Positions 18,767 to 26,556 of a stretch of DNA of 37,225 bases are shown one piece after another. The stretch's first letter is position 1. Every line of letters begins with the position of its first letter. Below the pieces are notes generated by a model that saw only the letters and a program-made list of their open reading frames with translations, did no database searches and was not told the DNA's origin. This DNA comes from Gammaproteobacteria bacterium. Its GTDB lineage: Bacteria; Pseudomonadota; Gammaproteobacteria; DSM-19610. The translations under genes were made by a program, and so were the position numbers. The DNA lies in the NCBI GenBank assembly GCA_030621785.1, contig JAUXGZ010000013.1, positions 1 through 37,225 on the forward strand, written 5' to 3'.

Positions 18767-18816
18767 ATCGTGATTACTCTATACTGTGTTTATATACAGT
18801 ATAGAGTAATCACGAT
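18767..18816. promoter_or_regulatory. LexA (SOS) box inside a 50-bp perfect palindrome
   Basis: Two 21-base arms, 18767-18787 and 18796-18816, are exact inverted complements around the 8-base spacer GTTTATAT. At the centre (18782-18801) is TACTGT-N8-ACAGTA, which fits the E. coli-type LexA consensus TACTG(TA)5CAGTA with a single departure in the spacer. The box lies 22 bp upstream of the dnaE2 start codon and about 120 bp upstream of the divergent gene at 18922. Damage-induced expression of dnaE2 under LexA is known in several bacteria. The arms extend the symmetry well past the operator, so the RNA could also fold into a long hairpin. Confidence 0.8.
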
Positions 18817-18921
18817 GTGCCATGGTACATTTGTCGTTCAGGGAGAAAATGTATCGGGAACAAATAGATAATTGATGCGGATGTTTCGGATGACGTTCGC
18901 AACCCGATCGAGGAGGGAAAT

Positions 18922-19326
18922 ATGGACCCGGCTTTGAAAGTCTGGCTGGGGGACGACGGGATACTCAGGATACAGTATCCGCCGGATTCGCATATGACGC
19001 TGGAAGCGATGCACTACATCTATGACCAGCACGTTCGTATTACCACGGAAAAAAGGCCGGTACTGGTCTACGCCGAGTCGGTAGCATCCGCCGAGTACGA
19101 GGCACAACAGTTCGCTTCCAGTCTGCAGGTTGTCGAGTTGACTGCCTGTGTTGCGATTATCGTGAAGTCGGTTTTTACCCGGGCGATGGGCGAGCTGTTC
19201 ATGAGATTTCACAAACCGCCATATCCGACACGGATCTTCAACGACGAGGAAAAAGCCGTCGAATGGTTGCTGGTCCAGTGGAACGGGCAGGCTGGTGCTA
19301 CCTCCGGACAGGAGGGCGGTTGCTGA
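18922..19326 (+). CDS. Small STAS/SpoIIAA-like protein, function unknown
   Basis: 134 residues. The pattern is a short strand pair (VWLGDDGILRIQYPP), a helix after HMTLEAMHYIYDQH, KRPVLVYAES, a helix SAEYEAQQFASSL, then VAIIVKSVFTRAMGELFMRFHKPPYPTRIFNDEEKAVEWL. This order and the final 'P-T-R-I-F-N-D-E-E-K-A-V-E-W-L' resemble the SpoIIAA/STAS-like proteins that are often called DUF7793-type; I cannot confirm the family. No membrane segment or signal peptide. A strong GAGGAGGGA precedes the ATG. It is divergent from dnaE2 and shares with it the region holding the LexA palindrome. Confidence 0.6.
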   Translation: MDPALKVWLGDDGILRIQYPPDSHMTLEAMHYIYDQHVRITTEKRPVLVYAESVASAEYEAQQFASSLQVVELTACVAIIVKSVFTRAMGELFMRFHKPPYPTRIFNDEEKAVEWLLVQWNGQAGATSGQEGGC

Positions 19327-19398
19327 AGGCGGCCAGGAAAAACATCCAGCGGTGGGTTGATCCCTGTAACAGGGGGATGGTTGTTATATTATGTCGTC

Positions 19399-19665
19399 AT
19401 GGACGAGCAAGAAAATCCGCTAAAGTTTCCCTGTGATTTTCCCATCAAGGCCATGGGGCGAATCGATTCCGCTTGTGAAGCCCTGGCGCTGGAAGTCATC
19501 CGCCGGCACGTTCCGGATTTCGATCCGGCCCGCATGCACAGCCGTGCCAGTCGGAATGGCAACTACCTGTCCGTCACCTTTACTGTCCGGGCCACCAGCC
19601 GCGAGCAGCTGGATGCAATCTACCGGGGGCTGACTGCCTGCGACGAATTGCTGATGGTGCTGTAG
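19399..19665 (+). CDS. ybeD: YbeD family protein (DUF493)
   Basis: 88-residue alpha/beta protein of the YbeD/DUF493 family, with a possible regulatory (ACT-like) fold. The typical features are FPCDFPIKAMGR, a helix, the strand GNYLSVTFTVRATSREQLDAIYRGL, and the C-terminal CDELLMVL. I prefer the ATG at 19399; the reading frame is open 14 codons upstream, but the family begins near MDEQENPLKFPCDFPIK. In E. coli and relatives ybeD lies directly upstream of lipB. Here a chromate transporter gene on the other strand separates them. Confidence 0.88.
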   Translation: MDEQENPLKFPCDFPIKAMGRIDSACEALALEVIRRHVPDFDPARMHSRASRNGNYLSVTFTVRATSREQLDAIYRGLTACDELLMVL

Positions 19666-19687
19666 CCCGATACCAGTTCCCTGTTTC

Positions 19688-21037
19688 CTACAGTACCAGG
19701 GAGTAGATCAGGCCTACTGCGGCACAGACGCCGATCACGGTAACAATGCCCACCCTGTATCTGAACAGGGCAACAAACGCGGCGGCTCCTATCAGGGCGG
19801 AAAACCATTCGAAGGCCCCCTCGAAACCCTGCGGCCAGAGTACATGGTAGGCAAAAAAGACCGCCAGGTTGAGAACTACACCCACCACGGCAGCGGTTAT
19901 GCCGGTCAACGGGGCTGTGAATTTGACGTCACCGCGGGTGGCTTCAACCGCCGGTCCACCAAGCAGGATGAACAGGAAAGAGGGTAAAAAGGTGAACAGC
20001 GTGGCTATACTCGCACCCGCAGCCCCCGCCAGCGGCAGCATATCAGGTCCGAACACTTCCTTGGTCCAGCCACCAACAAAGCCGACGAACGCAACCACCA
20101 TGATCAGTGGGCCAGGGGTGGTTTCCCCCAGTGCAAGGCCATCGATCATTTGTGTTCCGCTCAGCCAGGCATACTGCTCTACACCCCCCTGATAGACATA
20201 GGGCAAAACGGCATAGGCGCCACCAAAGGTGACCAGTGCTGCCTTGGTAAAGAACCAGCCCATCTGCGTGAGCGTGCCTTCCCATCCGTAGGTAGTGATC
20301 AGCATGGCCATTACCAGTCCCCCCACGGAAAGTCCGATTACGACGAATGTAATGGACCTGCTCCAGTTAAAACGCGCATGCGCAGGAACCGGGGTTTCAT
20401 CATCGATGAGTGCGGGACCGTAGGAACCTGCAGAGTCGCCATGATGCCCGCCTGCCCTGAATTTGTCGGGTGCGAAATGCGAACCGGTATAACCAATGAT
20501 GCCGGCCATCAGTACGATATAGGGAAACGGCACATCAAGGGCAAAAATCGCAATGAACGCCAGTACCGCCATGGCTCGAAGTACATTGTTCTTCAATGCC
20601 CTGGAGCCGATACGATAAGCCGCAAAAACAACAATCGCTGTGACGGCCGGCTTGATGCCGTATAAAATGCCTTCTACTGCCGGAACATCGCCATAGGCCA
20701 GATAGATCCAGGTCAGGCCCATGAGTATGAACAGTGATGGCATGACAAACAGAACCCCGGCGGCAATACCGCCCCATACACCGTGCATCAGCCAGCCAAT
20801 ATAGGTTGCAAGTTGCTGCGCCTCCGGCCCCGGAAGTACCATCGTGTAGTTAAGCGCATGTAAAAAGCGGTGTTCGGAAATCCATCTTCGTTTCTCGACC
20901 AGTTCCTGGTGCATCATGCTTATCTGGCCTGCCGGGCCACCAAAACTGATAAACCCCAGTTTGAGCCAGTAGAAAAAGGCCTCCCGAAAGGTGACCGGTT
21001 CCGGCCTGGCAGATGCTTCTTGTGTAATCGTGGGCAC
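19688..21037 (-). CDS. chrA: Chromate transporter ChrA
   Basis: Inner-membrane CHR-family protein of 449 residues, the long two-domain form. Each half carries the family hallmarks: KLGFISFGGPAGQI and LPGPEAQQLATYIGW in the N-terminal half, and TKAALVTFGGAYAVLPYVYQ and LGETTPGPLIMVVAFVGFVGGW in the C-terminal half. About 10-12 membrane helices are visible, with a hydrophilic loop near 195-225 (PDKFRAGGHHGDSAGS). ChrA exports chromate by proton-driven exchange; some relatives in sulfur bacteria may move sulfate or other oxyanions. The start is GTG with GAGGAG upstream. It lies between ybeD and lipB, which are normally adjacent, so it was probably inserted there. No chrB regulator is present. 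Confidence 0.93.
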   Translation of the reverse strand: MPTITQEASARPEPVTFREAFFYWLKLGFISFGGPAGQISMMHQELVEKRRWISEHRFLHALNYTMVLPGPEAQQLATYIGWLMHGVWGGIAAGVLFVMPSLFILMGLTWIYLAYGDVPAVEGILYGIKPAVTAIVVFAAYRIGSRALKNNVLRAMAVLAFIAIFALDVPFPYIVLMAGIIGYTGSHFAPDKFRAGGHHGDSAGSYGPALIDDETPVPAHARFNWSRSITFVVIGLSVGGLVMAMLITTYGWEGTLTQMGWFFTKAALVTFGGAYAVLPYVYQGGVEQYAWLSGTQMIDGLALGETTPGPLIMVVAFVGFVGGWTKEVFGPDMLPLAGAAGASIATLFTFLPSFLFILLGGPAVEATRGDVKFTAPLTGITAAVVGVVLNLAVFFAYHVLWPQGFEGAFEWFSALIGAAAFVALFRYRVGIVTVIGVCAAVGLIYSLVL

Positions 21038-21415
21038 TTTAAGGGTTACTCCTCGTGTTTACCTGTGTGGGAAAACCATTGCTGGAGCATGCTTTATAGC
21101 TCCCATAATGGTCCCGGTTTCAAGCCGGTTTTCGGATATTGGCGGATTGTACGCGAGGACAGCATTTTGTGCGGAACCGGCAAGGAGACCAGGCGCCATT
21201 GAGACGAGGGGTGCAGCAACTATTCAACTCAGTGAGCGCGGGCCATTTCAAGGCGCGGTCAATTCGGTCAGAGGCATGAGCCGTGCTCACTGAGCTGAAC
21301 GGTTACCGGGTGCAAAGGTATTTTTCGCCTGGCCCACCGGCCATGGGGTAGAATGGCTGCCATGAAGACCGCTGCCTTGCAGCTGAACTCTTGATATCCT
21401 TTTGAAGGAGCGCCA
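21038..21415. other. 378-bp intergenic region between chrA and lipB
   Basis: No convincing gene is seen. It must hold the promoters for chrA (minus) and lipB (plus). The clearest structure is a pair of inverted repeats: 17 bases at 21225-21241 (CAACTCAGTGAGCGCGG) against 21281-21297, with two mismatches and 39 bp between. A TAGAAT hexamer at about 21350-21355 could be a -10 element for lipB. Confidence 0.5.
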
Positions 21416-22069
21416 GTGACCGCAGACTTGCGGATCAGGGAGCTGGGTTGCCGGGACTACCGGTCGGTCTGGCAACAGATGCAGCAATTTACCGGGCTAC
21501 GTTCACCGACCGCGGTCGACGAGTTGTGGCTGGTACAGCATCCGCCGGTATTTACGCTTGGACAGGCGGGCAAGCATGAGCACGTGCTCGACCCGGGCGA
21601 CATTCCTGTTATTTCGGTCGATCGTGGCGGCCAGGTGACGTACCACGGCCCCGGGCAACTGCTGGCCTACGTGCTGCTCGATCTGCGTCGCCTTGGTATC
21701 GGCGTGCGTGCGTTGGTTGAGACCCTGGAGCTGTCGGTAACCGACTGGCTGGCCGATCGCGGCGTGATTGCCGCGGGGCGGCGTGAGGCTCCGGGCGTCT
21801 ACGTGGATGGTGCCAAGATCGCCGCGCTGGGTCTGCGGGTAAAGCGTGGTTGCAGTTACCACGGGCTGAGTTTCAATGTGGATATGGATCTGGAGCCTTT
21901 TAGCCGAATAAACCCCTGTGGTTATGCGGGCATGCCGGTGACGCAGCTGCGTGACCTGGGCATCGACACGTCACTGGATGAAGTGGCACGCAGCTGGTCG
22001 GGATATTTTGCCGCCAGACTGGGATACAATCAGCATTATTTACCGCAATCGACAGGGTGCGATCAGTGA
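21416..22069 (+). CDS. lipB: Octanoyltransferase LipB
   Basis: Transfers the octanoyl group from acyl carrier protein to lipoyl domains of 2-oxoacid dehydrogenases and the glycine cleavage H protein. 217 residues. The catalytic dyad is visible as Lys134 in [12 protein letters not shown] and Cys168 in [15 protein letters not shown]; other signatures are [27 protein letters not shown] and [12 protein letters not shown]. The start is GTG, with GAAGGAG 6-10 bp upstream. It overlaps lipA by 4 bp. Confidence 0.95.
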   Translation: MTADLRIRELGCRDYRSVWQQMQQFTGLRSPTAVDELWLVQHPPVFTLGQAGKHEHVLDPGDIPVISVDRGGQVTYHGPGQLLAYVLLDLRRLGIGVRALVETLELSVTDWLADRGVIAAGRREAPGVYVDGAKIAALGLRVKRGCSYHGLSFNVDMDLEPFSRINPCGYAGMPVTQLRDLGIDTSLDEVARSWSGYFAARLGYNQHYLPQSTGCDQ

Positions 22070-23004
22070 GTGACAGGTTATCCAGATACCAGCGCGGCGA
22101 GGCCAAGACGGCGCGGATCCCGGTCAAGATAGAGCCGACCACACAGCCACAGCGCAAGCCCGCCTGGATACGCGCGCGATCTCCAACCGGGCCGGAAGTC
22201 CAGCGTCTGAAGTCGGTCCTGCGCAAGCAGCGCCTGCACACCGTTTGCGAAGAGGCTTCCTGCCCCAACCTTGGTGAATGTTTTAGCCATGGCACGGCGA
22301 CCTTTCTGATCATGGGTAATATCTGCACACGGCGCTGCCCGTTTTGTGATGTGGCGCATGGCCGCCCCGATCCGCTGGATGCGGATGAGCCGGAGAAGCT
22401 GGCGCGTACCATTCGTGCCATGGAGCTGAACTATGTGGTGGTAACCTCCGTCGATCGTGATGATCTGCGTGACGGTGGTGCGGCACACTTCGTGGCCTGC
22501 ATTCAGGCGATTCGCGATCTGTCGCCGGACACCCGTGTGGAAATTCTGGTGCCGGATTTCCGTGGTCGTATGGACCGGGCGCTGGAGATTCTTCGCCAGG
22601 CGCCCCCGGATGTTTTCAATCACAACCTGGAGACCGTGCCGGGACTGTACCGCAAGGTCCGCCCCGGCTCCGACTACCAGTGGTCGCTGAAGCTCCTGCA
22701 ACGTTTCCGGCAGGAACACCCGCATGTTCCTTCCAAGTCAGGCCTGATGCTGGGACTCGGCGAAAGCATCGAAGAGGTCGAACAGGTGATGCTGGACCTG
22801 CGGGCCCACGACGTGGATATGTTAACCCTGGGGCAATACCTGCAACCCGGTCGCTACCACCTGGCGGTGGAGCGTTTCGTTACTCCGGAGGAATTCGATC
22901 GCTTGCGCTGTCGGGGCGAGGAAATGGGTTTCAGCCAGGTCGCCAGCGGCCCGATGGTGCGTTCCTCCTATCACGCCGATCAACAGGCTGCCGGCGTCCT
23001 GTAG
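22066..23004 (+). CDS. lipA: Lipoyl synthase LipA
   Basis: Radical SAM enzyme that inserts two sulfur atoms into protein-bound octanoate. 312 residues from the GTG at 22066 (overlapping the lipB stop; an upstream in-frame GTG at 22057 is possible). Auxiliary [4Fe-4S] cysteines Cys61-x4-Cys66-x5-Cys72 ([12 protein letters not shown]), radical SAM cluster Cys87-x3-Cys91-x2-Cys94 (CTRRCPFC), and the C-terminal RSSY motif whose Ser binds the auxiliary cluster. The [13 protein letters not shown] and LMLGLGE stretches are as in the family. Coupled to lipB; a glycosyltransferase-like gene follows after 23 bp. Confidence 0.96.
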   Translation: MSDRLSRYQRGEAKTARIPVKIEPTTQPQRKPAWIRARSPTGPEVQRLKSVLRKQRLHTVCEEASCPNLGECFSHGTATFLIMGNICTRRCPFCDVAHGRPDPLDADEPEKLARTIRAMELNYVVVTSVDRDDLRDGGAAHFVACIQAIRDLSPDTRVEILVPDFRGRMDRALEILRQAPPDVFNHNLETVPGLYRKVRPGSDYQWSLKLLQRFRQEHPHVPSKSGLMLGLGESIEEVEQVMLDLRAHDVDMLTLGQYLQPGRYHLAVERFVTPEEFDRLRCRGEEMGFSQVASGPMVRSSYHADQQAAGVL

Positions 23005-23027
23005 CCGGCTACTCAGACAGGTTCCTG

Positions 23028-24131
23028 GTGCGTCTTCTGGTTTCCATCACCCCGCACGGGTTCGGGCATGTGGCGCAGGTTGCGCCGGTAGTCAATCAGC
23101 TGTACCGGCAATACGAGGGGCTTGAACTGGTCGTGGCAAGCTCGTTGCCGGAATCTTTTCTGCGCGAACGTATCCAGGTGCCTTTCGATCTGCTGGACGA
23201 GGCCGCCGATTTCGGGTTGTTGATGAACTCGGCGCTGGATATCGATTTGCAGGCCAGTGCACAGGCCTATGCCGAACTGCACCGGTGCTGGGATGCCCGG
23301 GTGTCGGAACATGCAGCCCGGCTCGAGGCGCTGGCACCGGATCTGGTGCTTGCCGATGTTCCCTATCTTTCCCTGGCCGCCGCCGCGCGGGCCGGCATTC
23401 CGGGTGTAGCCCTGTGTTCGCTCAACTGGGCGGATATCTATCGGCACTATTTCCTCGGCCGGCCCGAGGCTTCCCGGGTGCTCGACCAGATGGAAGCCGC
23501 CTACAACAGTGCCAGCGCTTTCCTGTGCCCGGAACCGGCGATGCCGATGCCCTGCCTGACAAACCGTATCGACATCGGTGCCATCGGCATGCGTGGCCGG
23601 AACCGGCGCAATGAACTGGCGGAACGTCTGGGTCTGGCGGCGGAGCAAAAGATCGTTCTGGTAACGTCCGGCGGGGTGGAAACCCGCTTTCCTATGGAAC
23701 AGTGGCCGGTATCACAGGGTGTCAGCTGGCTGGTGCGCGACAGTTGGCAGGTGCAACATCCTGATGCGTACCGGCAGGAGGCATGTGATCTTCCCTTTAT
23801 TGACCTGGTGGCATCCTGCGATGCCGTACTGGGTAAATGTGGTTACGGAACCGTAATCGAGTGTGTCATTAACCGCACGCCGCTGCTTTATATTCCGCGA
23901 CCTGACTGGCCGGAGGACGAGTCGCTGGTACCCTGGCTGAAGCAGCACCGGGCCGCATACCGGGTGGCGCCTGATCTACTACTGAACGGCGCGTTTGCCG
24001 ACCTGGTGGAGCAGGCGGCCGCGATGCCGGTTATCCGCTGTGATCCGGTCGGTGCCGATGATGCGGTCCGCTACCTGGCCGCAATGTTGCGGGATCTGGA
24101 AGCCTCCGTCGGAGTCCATCGTGAAGGATAA
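23028..24131 (+). CDS. GT-B fold glycosyltransferase-like protein
   Basis: 367 residues. The N-terminal half begins like a GT-B nucleotide-sugar-using enzyme (MRLLVSITPHGFGHVAQVAPVVNQL, a Gly-His-rich loop after the first strand). The C-terminal half has the donor-site pattern: strand KIVLVTSGGVETRF, then DLPFIDLVASCDAVLGKCGYGTVIECVINRTPLLYIPR, with Gly-Tyr-Gly-Thr followed by Glu278, and a final PEDESLVPWLKQH helix. It resembles GT1/GT28-type enzymes and the N-terminal domain of L-arabinokinase-like proteins; donor and acceptor are unknown. I chose the GTG at 23028; the longer upstream frame lies inside lipA. It overlaps the next gene by 11 bp, so the two are probably coupled. No membrane segment. 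Confidence 0.75.
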   Translation: MRLLVSITPHGFGHVAQVAPVVNQLYRQYEGLELVVASSLPESFLRERIQVPFDLLDEAADFGLLMNSALDIDLQASAQAYAELHRCWDARVSEHAARLEALAPDLVLADVPYLSLAAAARAGIPGVALCSLNWADIYRHYFLGRPEASRVLDQMEAAYNSASAFLCPEPAMPMPCLTNRIDIGAIGMRGRNRRNELAERLGLAAEQKIVLVTSGGVETRFPMEQWPVSQGVSWLVRDSWQVQHPDAYRQEACDLPFIDLVASCDAVLGKCGYGTVIECVINRTPLLYIPRPDWPEDESLVPWLKQHRAAYRVAPDLLLNGAFADLVEQAAAMPVIRCDPVGADDAVRYLAAMLRDLEASVGVHREG

Positions 24132-25173
24132 AGAAACGCTTTCCCTGTTCGCTTCCCGTGAGAAATTTCACGCGGTATTCGAGACGGGTCTGGAGCGCAT
24201 GCTGGATGCCGGTGGTCTTAACCTGTTTATCCTGGTCTGCGCCAACGCCGGCTTTGATGCCCCGTTGTTCGCGCGCCTGCGCGGGCGCTTGCAGGCAGAG
24301 TATGCAACCCTGCTGTCGGATTTTCAGCAATCCTTCCGTGACGGCAGCCGGGTTGCAGAGGCGGAAGACGACCTGCTGGTTTTCCTGAAAATTGCCAGTA
24401 TCGGTTTCGATGCCTTGCAGCTTACCCGACAACGGTTTGCCGGACCCTGGGAAATCCAGTTTAATCACCTGCGTTCCTTCCGGCCGCTACGCTCGAGCAA
24501 TCAGGCGCCAGGTTCGATACATCAGCCATTCGATGAGCACGCTTTTCATTTCAACAAGCCTTTTATGATGCAGGAATCAATCTGGACAGGGGAGTTGTTC
24601 GACCGGTCGGTGAGCCTGTTCTACAACAAATATCCTTTTGTCGATTTGCACGCTCTTCTGGTTCCGGAACCCCGGGCCTGCCGGCCGCAGTACCTCGAAC
24701 GTGACATGCACGAGTTTGCCTGGCAGGCGGTGCGGACATGGGGAGCCGGCTTGCCGGATGTGCGCATTGCCTATAATGCGCTGGGTGCTTTTGCATCAGT
24801 GAACCACCTGCATCTGCAGTTATTCATTCGCGATCGTTTGCTGCCGGTGGAACAGCCGGACTGGGTGCACAATGGTGGTGAGCGGCCGTATCCGGTGGCT
24901 TGCCGGGTATTCGATGATGTCGCGCAGGCCGGCGACGCCATTGAAGCTCTCAACGAGGGGAACCAGGCCTACAATCTGCTTTATACGCCGGAGCGTCTCT
25001 ATTGCCTTCCACGGAAGAAGCAGGGAGAATTCAGGCTGGCAAGCTGGTCAAACGGGTTTTCCTGGTATGAGCTGTGTGGCGGTATGATTACTTTCAATCA
25101 AACGGATTATGCCGGCCTGAACGCTGACCGGGTAGCAGCGGAACTGGCGCGGGCCGCGCTGCCGGCCTCATGA
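24121..25173 (+). CDS. HIT-superfamily nucleotide phosphorylase/transferase-like protein (DUF4922 type)
   Basis: 350 residues. The active-site motif of the GalT/Ap4A phosphorylase/GDP-glucose phosphorylase branch is visible: S-V-N-H-L-H-L-Q at 226-233, with His229 and His231 as the expected pair and His231 the likely nucleophile. Upstream are FYNKYPFVDLHALLVPEP (167-184), the 'N-x-Y-P-x-V-x-x-H' pattern, and FHFNKPFM. The N-terminal 120 residues are helical. Such enzymes phosphorolyse or transfer nucleotides on sugar nucleotides or dinucleoside polyphosphates via a nucleotidyl-His intermediate; the substrate here is unknown. The start is GTG at 24121, overlapping the glycosyltransferase-like gene, which suggests a common pathway. 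The 3' end overlaps ycgL by 4 bp. Confidence 0.7.
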   Translation: MKDKETLSLFASREKFHAVFETGLERMLDAGGLNLFILVCANAGFDAPLFARLRGRLQAEYATLLSDFQQSFRDGSRVAEAEDDLLVFLKIASIGFDALQLTRQRFAGPWEIQFNHLRSFRPLRSSNQAPGSIHQPFDEHAFHFNKPFMMQESIWTGELFDRSVSLFYNKYPFVDLHALLVPEPRACRPQYLERDMHEFAWQAVRTWGAGLPDVRIAYNALGAFASVNHLHLQLFIRDRLLPVEQPDWVHNGGERPYPVACRVFDDVAQAGDAIEALNEGNQAYNLLYTPERLYCLPRKKQGEFRLASWSNGFSWYELCGGMITFNQTDYAGLNADRVAAELARAALPAS

Positions 25174-25430
25174 GCCGTCTGCCGTGTGTGGTCTACAAGA
25201 GTCTGCGCCAGTTCGACTACTACCTGTATGTCGAAAGAGAAAATGATTTTTCCAGTGTGCCCGACAGTCTGAAGGCCTTGCTGGGCGATCTGCAGCAGGT
25301 GATCCGTCTGGATCTCGACGAGCGGAGAACCCTGGCCAGTGCCGATGTGACTGAAGTCATGTCACAGCTGAAGGAACAGGGCTATTATTTGCAAATGCCG
25401 CCCGGCAACGGCCACGTACTCGACACCTGA
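25170..25430 (+). CDS. ycgL: YcgL domain protein
   Basis: 86 residues of the YcgL family (small cytoplasmic alpha/beta protein, function unknown). The N-terminal VVYKSLRQFDYYLYVERENDFSSVPDSLKALLG, and the C-terminal LKEQGYYLQMPPG, are characteristic. The ATG overlaps the TGA of the HIT-like gene. In many gammaproteobacteria ycgL lies near rnd or minC; here it is at the end of a lipBA-GT-HIT run. Confidence 0.88.
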   Translation: MSRLPCVVYKSLRQFDYYLYVERENDFSSVPDSLKALLGDLQQVIRLDLDERRTLASADVTEVMSQLKEQGYYLQMPPGNGHVLDT

Positions 25431-25434
25431 TGCC

Positions 25435-25722
25435 ATGAATAAATCTTCATTTCCATTCGTAGCGATGGGGATCGGGCTGGTCCTGATGGCAGTGTTGCTG
25501 GTTGCGGGCAGCCCGGGTGATGAGACGCGGCGCATGCTGCCGCTACTGACGCTGCTTATCATCAGCGAATTCGGAATGTTTGTTACCGGCATCGGCGCCT
25601 GGCTGGGCATCGATACGATACGCGTAACCGGGTTCCGGCCGGTTATGCTTTTCCTGATAGTGGGTTGTGCGGTTCTGTCCGCAGCCTTTCTGTTCCTGGG
25701 GATCGAATACTGGCCACTTTGA
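25435..25722 (+). CDS. Small integral membrane protein, unknown
   Basis: 95 residues with three hydrophobic segments: FVAMGIGLVLMAVLLVAG (about 8-25), LLTLLIISEFGMFVTGIGAWLGI (about 37-59) and VMLFLIVGCAVLSAAFLFLGI (about 70-90). Charged residues are few and are mostly in the first loop (DETRR). It starts 4 bp after ycgL and so probably belongs to the same transcript. I do not recognise the family. Confidence 0.65.
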   Translation: MNKSSFPFVAMGIGLVLMAVLLVAGSPGDETRRMLPLLTLLIISEFGMFVTGIGAWLGIDTIRVTGFRPVMLFLIVGCAVLSAAFLFLGIEYWPL

Positions 25723-25740
25723 AACAGGCTTTTACTGTTT
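25722..25740. terminator. Possible weak bidirectional hairpin between convergent genes
   Basis: AAACAG (25722-25727) and CTGTTT (25735-25740) are inverted around GCTTTTA. The hairpin spans the last bases of the small membrane protein gene and the stop codon of the mlaC-like gene. The stem is short and AT-rich and the following T-run is poor, so it would be a weak terminator at best. Confidence 0.25.
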
Positions 25741-26469
25741 GTTATCCTTGCCGTTTTCCGCAGTGAATTCTTCAAAGCCGAAGGTTTCGGTTACGGTGCC
25801 AGGCAGGTCGACCTCTCCCTTCTTGTTACTTTCCTCCAGCTGCGCAATGAGCGCATCCAGGCCCTGATTCTTTATGGTGTCGCCGAAGGACGCGCGATAG
25901 GTCAATGCCAGGCTGATACCCTCGATACGGATGTCGTAGATTTTCCACACGCCGTTGGTGCGATACAGGGCGTATTGCACGCCAATGTTCTGCCCGCTGT
26001 CCAGCGAAATCTTTGCACGCACGGTAGACCTGGTGTCACCGGCCTGGTAGCGAGAGGGCAGGTAAACGACCTGTTCCTCGGTCAGGGTATCATCCGCGTA
26101 GGCACTCATTGCCGTGACATAGGAGCGGATAAGTAACGAGCTGATTTCATCGATCAGGTGCCGGCGCTGTTCATCGCTTGCTGCGCGCCAGTATTTGCCG
26201 ATGATGAGGCGCGTGATGCGCGGAAAATCTATGTGCGGAATGACCAGTTCGTTACTGAGCTTGTACGCCAGTGACTGGTCCTGCTTGATCTGCTCGGCAT
26301 TACTGCTCAGGCGTCTGAGCAGTTCGTTGATTTTTTCCTCCACCAGCGGTTGCGGTGGGTCATAGTCGGCGGATTGCGTGCCGGCCGATCCTGCCGTGGC
26401 GAAGGGAATCATCACGACCAGGCTTGTCATGACAAGTAGCGAACGCAGGGAATTCATGAATGCAAACAT
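25732..26469 (-). CDS. MlaC/Ttg2D family periplasmic phospholipid-binding protein
   Basis: 245 residues from the first ATG (241 from the ATG at 26457). Signal peptide with a Leu/Val core (LRSLLVMTSLVVMIPFATAGSA). The body matches the MlaC/Ttg2D (toluene-tolerance) family: ELVIPHIDFPRITRLIIGKYWRAASDEQRRHLIDEISSLLIRSYVTAMSAY, V-Y-L-P-S-R-Y, the strand NGVWKIYDIRIEGISLALTYRASFG and the helix LDALIAQLEE. MlaC ferries phospholipid between outer and inner membrane complexes. The mlaFEDB genes usually found beside it are absent here, so this is an orphan paralogue or a dispersed member. The C-terminal tail (FGFEEFTAENGKDNKQ) is acidic and longer than in E. coli MlaC. Confidence 0.8.
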   Translation of the reverse strand: MFAFMNSLRSLLVMTSLVVMIPFATAGSAGTQSADYDPPQPLVEEKINELLRRLSSNAEQIKQDQSLAYKLSNELVIPHIDFPRITRLIIGKYWRAASDEQRRHLIDEISSLLIRSYVTAMSAYADDTLTEEQVVYLPSRYQAGDTRSTVRAKISLDSGQNIGVQYALYRTNGVWKIYDIRIEGISLALTYRASFGDTIKNQGLDALIAQLEESNKKGEVDLPGTVTETFGFEEFTAENGKDNKQ

Positions 26470-26556
26470 GTTCTGGCTGTTTTTCCGGCTGAAACGGGTC
26501 AGTTTGGCGCTATTTTGCCCTAACGTAACAGACAGTCCAAGTGAGGCCGGGTTCCA

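Noticed and set aside
20150-20665. Plus-strand 171-codon frame opposite chrA
   Set aside because: It is the antisense of a clear multi-helix transporter and has no family features.
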